Source: Pseudomonas sp. RIT288
GTDB lineage: Bacteria > Pseudomonadota > Gammaproteobacteria > Pseudomonadales > Pseudomonadaceae
NCBI RefSeq assembly: GCF_000631985.1
Contig: NZ_JFYN01000009.1
Coordinates: 1 to 64,000 of the forward strand
Length of the DNA stretch: 64,000 nt
Direction of reading: 5' to 3'
Shown: positions 36,076-44,951 of the stretch, in pieces
Layout of the letters: each line of letters begins with the position of its first letter
Numbering within the stretch: position 1 is the stretch's first letter
The notes under the pieces: model-generated
Seen by the model: the letters and a program-made list of their open reading frames with translations, nothing else
The model's database searches: none
What the model was told of the DNA's origin: nothing
Program-made: the position numbers and the translations under genes

Positions 36076-38091
36076 TTACTTACCTCTGAACAACGATACG
36101 AGTCGATTCAATACTCGTCGTTGAACGGACAGCTTCGCTCGATCCACCCAACGCAGGCGGGTCAAAACATCCGAATCGCCCATGAAAGAGTTCAATTTGT
36201 CATTCAAGAGGCGAGCCTGATCCAAAGCCCCCATCTTTTCACGAAACGTGCCACCTGGCAAGAATGTTACCAGTTTCTCATGCAGCTCTCTCGCTTGATC
36301 CAGCCACTCGGCAGGCGGCACATAAGTATTGTTCGCTGAAGAATAATGGTCTACGCGATTACAAATATCCCTGGCCTTATCCAACCATTGAATTTGATAC
36401 TGTATATTTCCGTTAGGCAACATAGAACCAAGCCGTTGAAGCTTGTATTCCAGCTTGGTGTAATTGATTGATGCCTGGTATGTGTTAATGACACACCTCA
36501 TGTGATAGCCATCACTCATCACCGAATAACCTAGCAAGCGCTCTAGTACGTGAGCCAGACCACCGTCCATATGATTCGGCTCAGGATCAAAGTCGGACCA
36601 TTTGAATGGATAGGTTGAAATTTTCTTGATGGCCTCTGGCCGGAACCAAAACATCGTTCCATATGGCGCCACTGGTGTTGAGTCATCAAATGCGGTGGTA
36701 ATGCCTAACTTTTTCGCCCACTCCGTCGCGGGCTTGCGGTTCTCGAACCAAGCATGTCCCAATGTAGGGTAGGCAATATGCACAACGGGAGGAAAAACCA
36801 TCCCCAAACTTTCATTTTTTTCAAACAACCCAATAACGCGCTTTACATATCCAGGACTGTGCAAGAGGTTGTCGAACATGTGCTGCTTGAACAGCAACGC
36901 CATATTATGACCATTTTGCGGGGATTTTTTTGAATGGACCCGGCACAGATAATCATATTTATCTGACAAAAGAACATCACGAAGCGTCATGAATAGGGAC
37001 CCCATGTCCCTTCCACGATTCTCCTCAGTAACGCGCACTTCAAACTTATTCACATTATACTTTAGCAGAGCAAGTTCGATATTCTTTTTCTTCTGCTCAT
37101 CACTAGTAGTGATATAAAGATCATATGCATACGGAATATTAGTAATATACGACATAGCTTCTTCAAGCATGTCATCATAATACAAATGAGCCAGCACCGC
37201 GATACGGCGCGGCTTACTATTCAGCTCTTCAAAATCCTCGCCTGGAAGAACCTCTAGCAAATCCATATTGGTATGAAGCGTTCGCGGCTGAGTACTGCGG
37301 ACAACATTCTTCCAAATAAGAGAAGTGTCGTAATCACTATCCTCTTCTATTTTTTTCATTACCCCTTTCAGGGTCATTGCGTTTTGTTCTAGAAATATTG
37401 GATCGTGAAAAAACGGGCGTCGTTTTAAAATTGGGCTGCGATTCTCAAACATCAACTCAATACTCTGGAACGCGGAGTATTCAGTTGGATAATCTTCTAC
37501 AGGAAATGTAACCTCAAAGCTGAATCCGCAATCACTAAAATGCTTAGTAAAGCGAGACTCATGCTGAAGAATAGAGTCCACATAGGAGTTGATCATTGGC
37601 ATTTCACGCCAATACTGCTTGAACTCTGGAGATGTGAACATTTTCTTACGCACAGCAATCCAGTGCGAGTTTAAGTGAAGCGGGAGTTCATCACGGCCAG
37701 TGAATGGGTTGGGCACCATCGCCTTATGCGCAGTAATACCCCAAAAATCACACTCCATCGCGTCCATTTTTTCAAACGTTTCAGAAAACGGAAAAATTGG
37801 ACCGAAGAACGTGTAATTCATCAGAATCAGTTCATCATATTCTTCTAGCTTATCGAGACCAAAAGTCTCCATAGCTTCTTTATATCCCCAAACATCAAAA
37901 CCGATATTTTCACGGACATAAACGACATCAACAACATCTTCAAGCTTTTTTCTCGACTCAACTGTCAGCGCAGAATTTGACACGACAAAAATTGTATCAA
38001 TACTGTCCTTCAACGATTTCAATTTATGAGTAACATAGTCATCGACCTGACCCTGCTCATCATAGAAAAGATAAAATAATACGCGCTTCAT
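36076..38091 (-). CDS. RgpF-like rhamnan synthesis glycosyltransferase, paralog 2 with C-terminal repeats
   Basis: 671 residues from the ATG at 38091, with GGTGG upstream. The first 560 residues parallel paralog 1 (LFYLFYDEQGQVDDYVTHKL, NIGFDVWGYKEA, CRVHSKKSPQNG). The extra C-terminal part holds four copies of a W/A-L/V-D-x-A-R/K motif at about residues 569, 596, 622 and 648. This is a 26-27 residue helical repeat that paralog 1 carries at most once. The protein probably adds rhamnose residues in a different linkage or step. The repeats may bind partner enzymes. Confidence 0.85.
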   Translation of the reverse strand: MKRVLFYLFYDEQGQVDDYVTHKLKSLKDSIDTIFVVSNSALTVESRKKLEDVVDVVYVRENIGFDVWGYKEAMETFGLDKLEEYDELILMNYTFFGPIFPFSETFEKMDAMECDFWGITAHKAMVPNPFTGRDELPLHLNSHWIAVRKKMFTSPEFKQYWREMPMINSYVDSILQHESRFTKHFSDCGFSFEVTFPVEDYPTEYSAFQSIELMFENRSPILKRRPFFHDPIFLEQNAMTLKGVMKKIEEDSDYDTSLIWKNVVRSTQPRTLHTNMDLLEVLPGEDFEELNSKPRRIAVLAHLYYDDMLEEAMSYITNIPYAYDLYITTSDEQKKKNIELALLKYNVNKFEVRVTEENRGRDMGSLFMTLRDVLLSDKYDYLCRVHSKKSPQNGHNMALLFKQHMFDNLLHSPGYVKRVIGLFEKNESLGMVFPPVVHIAYPTLGHAWFENRKPATEWAKKLGITTAFDDSTPVAPYGTMFWFRPEAIKKISTYPFKWSDFDPEPNHMDGGLAHVLERLLGYSVMSDGYHMRCVINTYQASINYTKLEYKLQRLGSMLPNGNIQYQIQWLDKARDICNRVDHYSSANNTYVPPAEWLDQARELHEKLVTFLPGGTFREKMGALDQARLLNDKLNSFMGDSDVLTRLRWVDRAKLSVQRRVLNRLVSLFRGK

Positions 38092-38114
38092 ATAACCACC
38101 AATTCAAATAAGGC

Positions 38115-39314
38115 TTATTTTTTTGCAATCGAAAAGATTTTTTTTACCAGCCACGTCCTCCTAGCCGTAAGCGCAAGGAGGTCCGCGTAACTCGCTTGGG
38201 TATCATGCAACTGCTGCTGGCAAGTTTTTTCTCGCGCGGCCACGACGCCAAGCTCACATGAAACTTCATTGAGTGAATTTATCAATCTAGATATCTCAAC
38301 CCTGCTTTCGGAGAGCGCTTCCTCCATCTTCTTGTGCGATTCTTTCAGCTCGCTCAACTCAGTATGTTGTTTATAAAAAACATCGTTATGATGCTGTCTC
38401 AGCGCCTGGAGTTCAGCCTGCTGCAAGAGATTCTGTTCATCTCGTTGCTCTAGAGCCCTATCAACTGCCTCACGCATTGGCGAAGAGAAAAGAGCCAGCA
38501 TTTCGGAGAATTCGATCTGTGAATTTTCGATAACCTGCCAGTAATCACTCCGCATTTCATTGCACACAGAATACACACGCTCTGCAAAAGTTCTGTCTTT
38601 GCGTTGCGGATCTGCGTTTGAGTTGTGATCATGATGACGATTCTCAACTCCCAAATAAGCATCAACTTCTTGCTTCGAATCTTCGATCGAAACGGGCCAC
38701 TCAAGCTCCAGTTCGGCCGCAACCCGCTCCACACTGACAGCCCAATCCATCAACAATTGATCATAGGTAATTATTGATCGAGGAATTTCACGCGTAGCTT
38801 TTTCAGCTTCAAAAAAGTATTCAAGCCACAAAATTTCAGTATGTTTGGCCCCCCACTTATCCTCACCGACCATTCGAGCTACAGAACTCGCAACTTCATC
38901 CGGATGGCGGGTTACCAGTAACGCACGGGGCGCAATGTTCAGCGAGCGAAGCACTCTGAGCCATAGAGGAACAATACGACACATTCTGGGCTCTTTGATA
39001 ATCCAGAGCGCTTGGTCGCCATATTCACGTTGAACCAGTTCGACCAGTTCTTCATGTGCCTTCTGGGTCGCTGGATGCTCAAGCCATCCTTCAGGCATCT
39101 CACTGACATCAAACCAAGTGCGCCCTAAAGCCGTTAAGAGCCGCTCATGAATGGCCAACGCGTCTGCGCTTTCAAAAAAACCTTTAGGGTTGGGTTTGGC
39201 TGCAGGCAACAAATTTCCCGACAACGCCGCCCCGCGTAGATTCAGCACACGGGTTACTGCCGAGGTACCGCTACGAGGCATTCCCAATACTAAAATTGCT
39301 GTAGGGTTATTCAT
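38115..39314 (-). CDS. Sulfotransferase with long C-terminal coiled coil
   Basis: 399 residues. N-terminal sulfotransferase fold: the phosphosulfate loop LGMPRSGTSAVTRVL (residues 10-24), the IKEPR segment at about 106-110, and the 3'-phosphate motif TRHPDEVASSVARM (135-148). Residues about 284-376 are rich in Glu, Gln, Leu and Lys with heptad spacing and should form an extended coiled coil. The protein ends in a basic amphipathic tail (TWLVKKIFSIAKK). Its start overlaps the end of wzt by eight bases, so the two are coupled. PAPS could come from the CysC encoded in the same locus. It may sulfate the O polysaccharide, possibly its end. Confidence 0.82.
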   Translation of the reverse strand: MNNPTAILVLGMPRSGTSAVTRVLNLRGAALSGNLLPAAKPNPKGFFESADALAIHERLLTALGRTWFDVSEMPEGWLEHPATQKAHEELVELVQREYGDQALWIIKEPRMCRIVPLWLRVLRSLNIAPRALLVTRHPDEVASSVARMVGEDKWGAKHTEILWLEYFFEAEKATREIPRSIITYDQLLMDWAVSVERVAAELELEWPVSIEDSKQEVDAYLGVENRHHDHNSNADPQRKDRTFAERVYSVCNEMRSDYWQVIENSQIEFSEMLALFSSPMREAVDRALEQRDEQNLLQQAELQALRQHHNDVFYKQHTELSELKESHKKMEEALSESRVEISRLINSLNEVSCELGVVAAREKTCQQQLHDTQASYADLLALTARRTWLVKKIFSIAKK

Positions 39315-40710
39315 GATTAGTTACCGATAAATCTATCGAGGAAAACCATAAATCGGGCGATTCAACCAAATCTGTCAAACCGGTAGAAAGGCGTGATGGG
39401 TTAGGCAGCACTCGAAACATTCCGATATCGATTTTTCGATCCAAGAACTGCTCTTGTCCATCTAGAACAGCCAGCACCCCAGCGTTCAAAAAATACATTG
39501 CAGGCATTAACTGACAAACAAAAGGAAAAACAGCCTTGACTCGAGTTCCCTTTTCTACAATATCAATCGCATCCTGGATCGTGGAGCTGACTGCACCGCT
39601 CAGTTCCAGCCCGGATGTAGTACGAATCATCATCCCGAATCTTACCTTCTCGGCAGACTCTGAAAAGTCTGCTTCGTACACAAAATTATAGGCCTCACCT
39701 TCCTGAATCACGTTGACTCGGCGACCATCGAGAGTCTCGATTTGAGGATTAATTATGGACACGCCGTTGGACTTGTAACTTAATGTACTTTGAGGGACCA
39801 TGCCCTCATCGTAATAAGCATCCTCTTTGGCCTCAGCATCTTTCTTAGCACTGATTACCAACTTTGAGTCGACTCTATCGGCGACTGAAACAAACTTATC
39901 AGTGCCTTGCAATTCATCACTTACTTGCAATTTTATTTCTGCCCTCAGTGCCTCTACAGAGTCAGCAGGAGAATAAATTAGCTTATGATACTTGGAGACA
40001 ACCGACTTTGGACCACCAAGGGCAAGTAACTCCCCTTGATCCAGGAGAATAGCTCGGTCACAAAGCTCTGTTACGATCCCGGCAGAATGAGATACGAACA
40101 GAATCGTAGAACCGTCATCTCTCAGACGCTGAATACGTGCAAAACACTTACGCTGGAAAGCTTCATCACCAACGGCCAGCGCCTCATCTACAATAAGCAA
40201 ATCCGGGCTCACGTTGATGGCTACGGAGAAAGCCAAACGGACATACATTCCGCTTGAATAACTCTTTACCGGCTGTTCTATAAAATCGCCTATATCGGCA
40301 AATGCTGCGATTTCCTCAAATCGAGAATCGATCTCTTCCTTGGAAAGGCCAAGTACAGAACCATTCAAGTAAACATTTTCACGGCCGGTAAAGTCCGGAT
40401 TGAAGCCAGCACCCAATTCAAGTAGTGCAGCGATTCGTCCGTTAACCTTTATCTCACCTTGACTAGGAAATAACGTGCCGCAAATTAGCTGCAGTAAAGT
40501 TGACTTACCGGAACCATTACGACCAACGATCCCAAAAGTCTCTCCACGCTTGACTTCAAAGCTAATGTTTTTTAGAGCATGAAACTCTCTAAACCATATC
40601 TTTTTCTTACTTACTGGAGAAAGCATCTGCAGAAGTCGATGATGAGGTTTGTCATACACAGGAAAGCTTTTACTTACATTGCTCACAATTACTGCAGAAT
40701 CAGAGCACAT
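39307..40710 (-). CDS. wzt: Wzt, ABC-transporter ATPase with C-terminal glycan-binding domain
   Basis: 467 residues from the ATG at 40710, inside the end of wzm. ATPase domain: Walker A GRNGSGKST, signature SSGMYVRLAF, Walker B LLIVDEALAVGDEAF. From about residue 310 a beta-sandwich domain (SIINPQIETLDGRRVNVIQEGE..) resembles the O-antigen-recognising domain of Wzt proteins such as E. coli O9a. That type of domain reads a modified non-reducing end before export. It therefore suggests that the chain carries a terminal modification. Confidence 0.93.
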   Translation of the reverse strand: MCSDSAVIVSNVSKSFPVYDKPHHRLLQMLSPVSKKKIWFREFHALKNISFEVKRGETFGIVGRNGSGKSTLLQLICGTLFPSQGEIKVNGRIAALLELGAGFNPDFTGRENVYLNGSVLGLSKEEIDSRFEEIAAFADIGDFIEQPVKSYSSGMYVRLAFSVAINVSPDLLIVDEALAVGDEAFQRKCFARIQRLRDDGSTILFVSHSAGIVTELCDRAILLDQGELLALGGPKSVVSKYHKLIYSPADSVEALRAEIKLQVSDELQGTDKFVSVADRVDSKLVISAKKDAEAKEDAYYDEGMVPQSTLSYKSNGVSIINPQIETLDGRRVNVIQEGEAYNFVYEADFSESAEKVRFGMMIRTTSGLELSGAVSSTIQDAIDIVEKGTRVKAVFPFVCQLMPAMYFLNAGVLAVLDGQEQFLDRKIDIGMFRVLPNPSRLSTGLTDLVESPDLWFSSIDLSVTNHE

Positions 40711-41530
40711 CGCCAAACCCCCTTCTTGTCGCTGAAAACCATGTATAACCGACTAATGCAAACAGAGAACTGGCCAAGGCATACAGCCCCAATCCGCTCC
40801 AATCAGGCATCCCCCCCCAAAGAGAAACCTCTCGAGCCTGATCGATAATAAAGGTCAATGGATTGAGCGAAAATACAAATCGATATTGCTCTGGGATGGC
40901 ATTAACCGGCACTACAGCCGAAGAGGTAAACAACAGTGCAGTGGACAGCACTCCCGTAACCTGACTGACATCACGAATATAAACACCTAGCGCTGAAAGA
41001 AACCAGCCAACCCCCAGCATCAATATGACCAAGGGTAAAAACACTACCGGCAAAAGAACAATACTCCAAGAAAATTGATGATCGACTGCCAGCCTTAGTA
41101 TGATTAGAACTACAACATTCATAAAGGTATGAAACAACGCCGAGACCACCATCGGCCAAGGAAGTATTTCAATCGGAAAAATAACTTTCTTAACATAACT
41201 TACATTACTGGTAATCAGCATTGGAGCACGAGTGAAACACTCCGCAAAAAAACCATGAACGATAAGACCAACGAAAAGAATTATCGCAAAACTATTGACC
41301 GAACCGGCTGGCTGAGGCCAGCGGCTATTAAGAATGCTGCCGAATGCAAAAGCGTAAACACACAACATCAAAAAAGGGCTTAAAATAGACCATAACAGGC
41401 CAAAACTAGCCCCCCGATATCTGCCAAGCACTTCACGCTTGCTCAATGCAAGAATCAAAGAACGATTACGCACAACCGAAACAACCGGTGCAAATACACT
41501 TGCTTTTAAACTTCCAACAAAACTGGCCAT
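40700..41530 (-). CDS. wzm: Wzm, ABC-transporter permease for O polysaccharide
   Basis: 276 residues from the ATG at 41530, which has TGGAGTGG in front; ORF extension upstream lacks a good ribosome site. ABC-2 type permease with six membrane helices and an N-terminal amphipathic segment (LALSKREVLGRYRGASFGLL). It overlaps wzt by 11 bp. With Wzt it exports the lipid-linked polymer across the inner membrane. Confidence 0.93.
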   Translation of the reverse strand: MASFVGSLKASVFAPVVSVVRNRSLILALSKREVLGRYRGASFGLLWSILSPFLMLCVYAFAFGSILNSRWPQPAGSVNSFAIILFVGLIVHGFFAECFTRAPMLITSNVSYVKKVIFPIEILPWPMVVSALFHTFMNVVVLIILRLAVDHQFSWSIVLLPVVFLPLVILMLGVGWFLSALGVYIRDVSQVTGVLSTALLFTSSAVVPVNAIPEQYRFVFSLNPLTFIIDQAREVSLWGGMPDWSGLGLYALASSLFALVGYTWFSATRRGFGDVL

Positions 41531-41712
41531 AGCCACTCCAAGAAGCATCACACTATCTAACAAACAAAATAATTTCAATAATCAAAGAAACTACTTATAT
41601 AAACTGCATAGACCAACACTGACAAACGGGGAAAAACCTCCAAACTCCGCTCCGAAGCTGATGATTCTTCCGCTAAAGCCTTAAATCTATACACCTGCAT
41701 ACATAATCCTAT

Positions 41713-42651
41713 TCAAATCCTATTAAGCAGCACGGCTGCCCAGAGAGCCAAATTCCCCTGCAATGTTTGTCTATAAACACCTGAACGTATTAAAAAGATA
41801 CAGCGCTTCAATAACGGCGAGCATCTAGCCCTTTCAAAATTCTCCAGGACCATCAAATTTGAGGGCGGCATACGCTCTTTTAATGGATCAACCGCTTTAA
41901 GGTTGCGTCTATTCCACTCAAGAAAACGACCACCGAGCATTTTCCTTAAGCGCGTAAAACCGGATAAAACACCTGCATTAGCACCGATAACATTATCTGA
42001 ATGCTGCCTATAGCTGACATGCGACTCGAAATCGTAATAAACTCGACCACCACAAGCCGTCACCAGTATGTAAAACCACCAATCATGTGAAATGACGTCT
42101 GAATTGGCGGTAACGCCAGCTATTGCTTTCAACGCATGGTTGAACACCATCGTATTTCCACCCGCAAGACTTTGTACCAGGGCATTCTTAAAACTTGGCG
42201 GATATTTAAAAAGTGGTGAGTTACCAACCTTCACTCCAAATTCATTGACCAGCGCTGTTCGCCCGCAATAAAGTGAAGGGATGTCAACCGCGCAATTTTT
42301 TAGCCACTGAATAGCAACGCAGAGTTTATCTTCTGACCATATATCGTCCTGATCACAGAACGCATAATATTCCGCTGAGATATCCTGTTTTTTGACTAAA
42401 GAAATAAAATTATTCGCGTAACCTTGCTGCGGACCGGAGAGTATAAAAAATCGTTCTGCGCCTATCTTTTTTTGATAGAGACGCAAAATCTCCAAGGTAT
42501 GATCTTGTGATCCGTCATCAGACGCATAAATAACCCAATTATCATAAGTTTGGCTGATAATAGAGTCTATCTGCTCCGCGAGATAGCGCTCCCCCTGATA
42601 GGTGCAAAGTAATATCGCGACCTTCCCAATCGTCTCATTACTAACGCTCAC
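41713..42651 (-). CDS. GT2 glycosyltransferase, rhamnosyltransferase-like (a)
   Basis: About 312 residues. No ATG is available; I chose the GTG at 42651 with AAGGA ten bases upstream over the GTG at 42687, which would add 12 residues. GT-A fold: LLCTYQGERYLAEQIDSI, DDGSQDHT and FCDQDDIW, the last typical of rhamnosyltransferases that use dTDP-L-rhamnose. The C-terminal region is hydrophobic. It is paralogous to the GT2 gene at 44948. A 182-bp AT-rich gap separates it from wzm. Confidence 0.87.
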   Translation of the reverse strand: MSVSNETIGKVAILLCTYQGERYLAEQIDSIISQTYDNWVIYASDDGSQDHTLEILRLYQKKIGAERFFILSGPQQGYANNFISLVKKQDISAEYYAFCDQDDIWSEDKLCVAIQWLKNCAVDIPSLYCGRTALVNEFGVKVGNSPLFKYPPSFKNALVQSLAGGNTMVFNHALKAIAGVTANSDVISHDWWFYILVTACGGRVYYDFESHVSYRQHSDNVIGANAGVLSGFTRLRKMLGGRFLEWNRRNLKAVDPLKERMPPSNLMVLENFERARCSPLLKRCIFLIRSGVYRQTLQGNLALWAAVLLNRI

Positions 42652-42687
42652 CGCATTGCTTTCCTTGACTAAAAAAGAGTCACTCAC

Positions 42688-42975
42688 CGTACGCAGACCG
42701 CTTTTCCAAGGTGCAAAACGTTTTTCGGGGGGAGCATGTTCGATACCTTCGGGGCTTTTGTCAAAAAACGGAGGCCACTGTCAGAAATCATTGGTTCTGA
42801 CATCAGCAGCTTGGGGATCCTGAAATCGAAGGAAATACGAATATCAGGGTGTCCGATCTTATCAAACCCACGCCTGGATCTCAAAATATCACCGCTGGAC
42901 CGTGATTCTTAGAAACATTCTGGCCAACGTTGCCCCTCACGGTAGATAACCCTCGAAAGTCACGAAAGCCCCCCC
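42688..42975. other. 288-bp gap inside the O-antigen series, with an inverted repeat
   Basis: Most neighbouring genes overlap, yet here 288 bp lack a convincing gene. A 66-codon frame (42684-42884) has no recognisable motif. TGTCAGAA / TTCTGACA form an 8-bp dyad at 42779-42802. The gap may be the scar of a deleted gene or hold an internal promoter. Confidence 0.5.
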
Positions 42976-43992
42976 CTATTGGGGTGAAGCCGCTCCCGCC
43001 TCAAACCTCCAGGCAAGAACAGCGATTGGAAAATAGGCCAGCAAAATTCCTACCACACCTTCCAAGGCATTAAGGGCGACCAGCACAGCAATGGGTAGGA
43101 GCCAAAGTATGTTAATTGCGAATACAGCCAACGTAACAAACCGATGGCTCTTAAAGTACCTTGAAGCATTTTGATAAGCGTGGCTGCAGTGAGCCTGATA
43201 AATTTTTTCGCCTCGGGTAATTCGGCGCAAAAGTGTAAACGTGGCGTCTACCACAAAGACGCCAAGCAATATCAACCAACACCATAGAAAATGAGGTGAA
43301 TGCCAAGCTGAAACAAGAGAAAGCCCACCTATCGCAATACCAAGAAACCCGCTACCGGCGTCACCCATGAATATTTTCGCAGGAGGAAAGTTCCAAAAGA
43401 GAAACCCCATGGCCGCTGCAGCCAGTAACAAAGGTGCACCGACAAGTTCTGGTGTTCCCGCAACGTAGTAAATGACACACATCCCTAAACAAGCACAAAC
43501 AGCCTCTATACTTGCAAGACCGTCAATACCATCCATAAAGTTATATAGATTGAGAACCCAAACCAGATACATCGCGCCCAATGCTGGTCCAGCCCACCCC
43601 ATATCTAATACTTGGGAAAAAAATAAAATGGGTGCCAACCCGTTCAACCAGAACAAAACCCAGGCAGCAGCGATAAAATGCCCCAGAAGTCGCCATCTAG
43701 CAGCGATATGCCCATGATCATCAGCAAAGCCTAAAATGGCTACAAGTAAGCCTGCGCCGCCAACTGCTGCTGCCTCAGACAGCGTTAAAGAGTCAAACCT
43801 GACAAGTATCGGAAGCACTGCAATGAAAGAGATAACAATTGCAACGCCCCCGCCTCTAGGGGTAGGTACTGTGTGGGAACTTCGCTCATTCGGGACATCC
43901 ATTATGCTTGCATTGAGTGCGTAATGGCGCAACGCCCACGTCAACACGAGGGAGATGCAAAGAACAAATATTAATAGCCAACAGAAAATCAT
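42976..43992 (-). CDS. wbpL: WbpL/WecA-like undecaprenyl-phosphate sugar-1-phosphate transferase
   Basis: 338 residues, about ten membrane helices. DVPNERSSHTVPTPRGGG, LNLYNFMDGIDGLA and FMGDAGSGFLG are the polyprenyl-phosphate N-acetylhexosamine-1-P transferase motifs, with the Asp pair for Mg2+. It starts O-unit synthesis by loading FucNAc- or QuiNAc-1-P onto the lipid carrier. The precursor comes from WbpM plus the reductase gene that overlaps it by four bases. Confidence 0.93.
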   Translation of the reverse strand: MIFCWLLIFVLCISLVLTWALRHYALNASIMDVPNERSSHTVPTPRGGGVAIVISFIAVLPILVRFDSLTLSEAAAVGGAGLLVAILGFADDHGHIAARWRLLGHFIAAAWVLFWLNGLAPILFFSQVLDMGWAGPALGAMYLVWVLNLYNFMDGIDGLASIEAVCACLGMCVIYYVAGTPELVGAPLLLAAAAMGFLFWNFPPAKIFMGDAGSGFLGIAIGGLSLVSAWHSPHFLWCWLILLGVFVVDATFTLLRRITRGEKIYQAHCSHAYQNASRYFKSHRFVTLAVFAINILWLLPIAVLVALNALEGVVGILLAYFPIAVLAWRFEAGAASPQ

Positions 43993-44951
43993 AACTTCCG
44001 ATTATCCTGAAAGTGAAGCGCACTGCGGCGAAACGCTAGATCCCTTGTAATCGGAGGAAACCACCCCAACAAACTGCATGTTTCACTGATATCAACTTGC
44101 AGTGAACTACAAAGGCGTTGAATCACGGCTCTGCGCCCTGTCAAAAAGCCCGCCAATTTCAATAGAGTTGCCGGAATGGGAAGCAAGCGACTTTTTTTCC
44201 CTAAAGCTTTTGCCATTAATCCAAGCAACTGTGATGTGGATATATCTGCACCATCACTGACCATCAATACACGCCCCTTAGCGGAAGGGTGACTGATACA
44301 GGTGACAATCAAATCCACCAGATTTTCAACAAATACCAGGCTTCGCTGGTTATGAATAGCACCTAGCGGAAGAGGAACTTCCCTGTCCAGCCAGTTCATC
44401 ATATCGAGAAAATTCGCTTTGACGCCTGGCCCATAGACTAGCGGAGGTCGAATAACGACCAACTCCATACCTGTTTCTAAACTTATTTTTCTTAGCCCCT
44501 CTTCTGCTTCGAATTTTGATAACCCATAAGGATCTTTCGGCACTGAGCTTAGAGCAGGCGTGAACGGACAACCTGGAAGAGTACTTTCACCATTAACTTT
44601 AATTGAGCTTATATATATAAAACGCTTTACGCCCGCACGGGCGGCATTTCGCGCCAGATTCAACGTACTGTTGACATTGATTTTCCGGAACTCCGCCAGA
44701 GCGTCCGGTGCAGTTTCGTCCATAACATGAACCCTGGCAGCACAGTGAACGATTGCGTGAACACCATCAAGAGCAAACCCGATATCAGGTGAATTCATAT
44801 CCCAGTAAACAGTTTTACACAGCCCACTGATTTTTGACTGGGAACGCACGGTAGCTAGTGGCGTAAATGCCTTATCAATAAGTAACTTAAAAACTACCGC
44901 CTCACCTACGAACCCTGTTGCCCCCGTAACCAAGACCAACGGTTGATTCAT
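43989..44951 (-). CDS. SDR nucleotide-sugar 4-reductase (WbpK/WbpV-like)
   Basis: 320 residues from the ATG at 44951. Extended SDR with TGATGFVGEAVVFKLL, VHCAARVHVMDE, ISSIKVNGE and YGLSKFEAEEGL (Tyr-x-x-x-Lys). The wording VHCAARVHVMDE is typical of the reductases that convert the WbpM product to UDP-QuiNAc or UDP-FucNAc. It overlaps both neighbours by ATGA. Together with wbpM and wbpL it provides the first sugar of the chain. Confidence 0.87.
   Translation of the reverse strand: MNQPLVLVTGATGFVGEAVVFKLLIDKAFTPLATVRSQSKISGLCKTVYWDMNSPDIGFALDGVHAIVHCAARVHVMDETAPDALAEFRKINVNSTLNLARNAARAGVKRFIYISSIKVNGESTLPGCPFTPALSSVPKDPYGLSKFEAEEGLRKISLETGMELVVIRPPLVYGPGVKANFLDMMNWLDREVPLPLGAIHNQRSLVFVENLVDLIVTCISHPSAKGRVLMVSDGADISTSQLLGLMAKALGKKSRLLPIPATLLKLAGFLTGRRAVIQRLCSSLQVDISETCSLLGWFPPITRDLAFRRSALHFQDNRKL

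Noticed and set aside
42684..42884. 66-codon minus-strand frame overlapping a GT2 start by GTGA
   Set aside because: The overlap is suggestive, but the sequence shows no motif and the GT2 has a better start further in.
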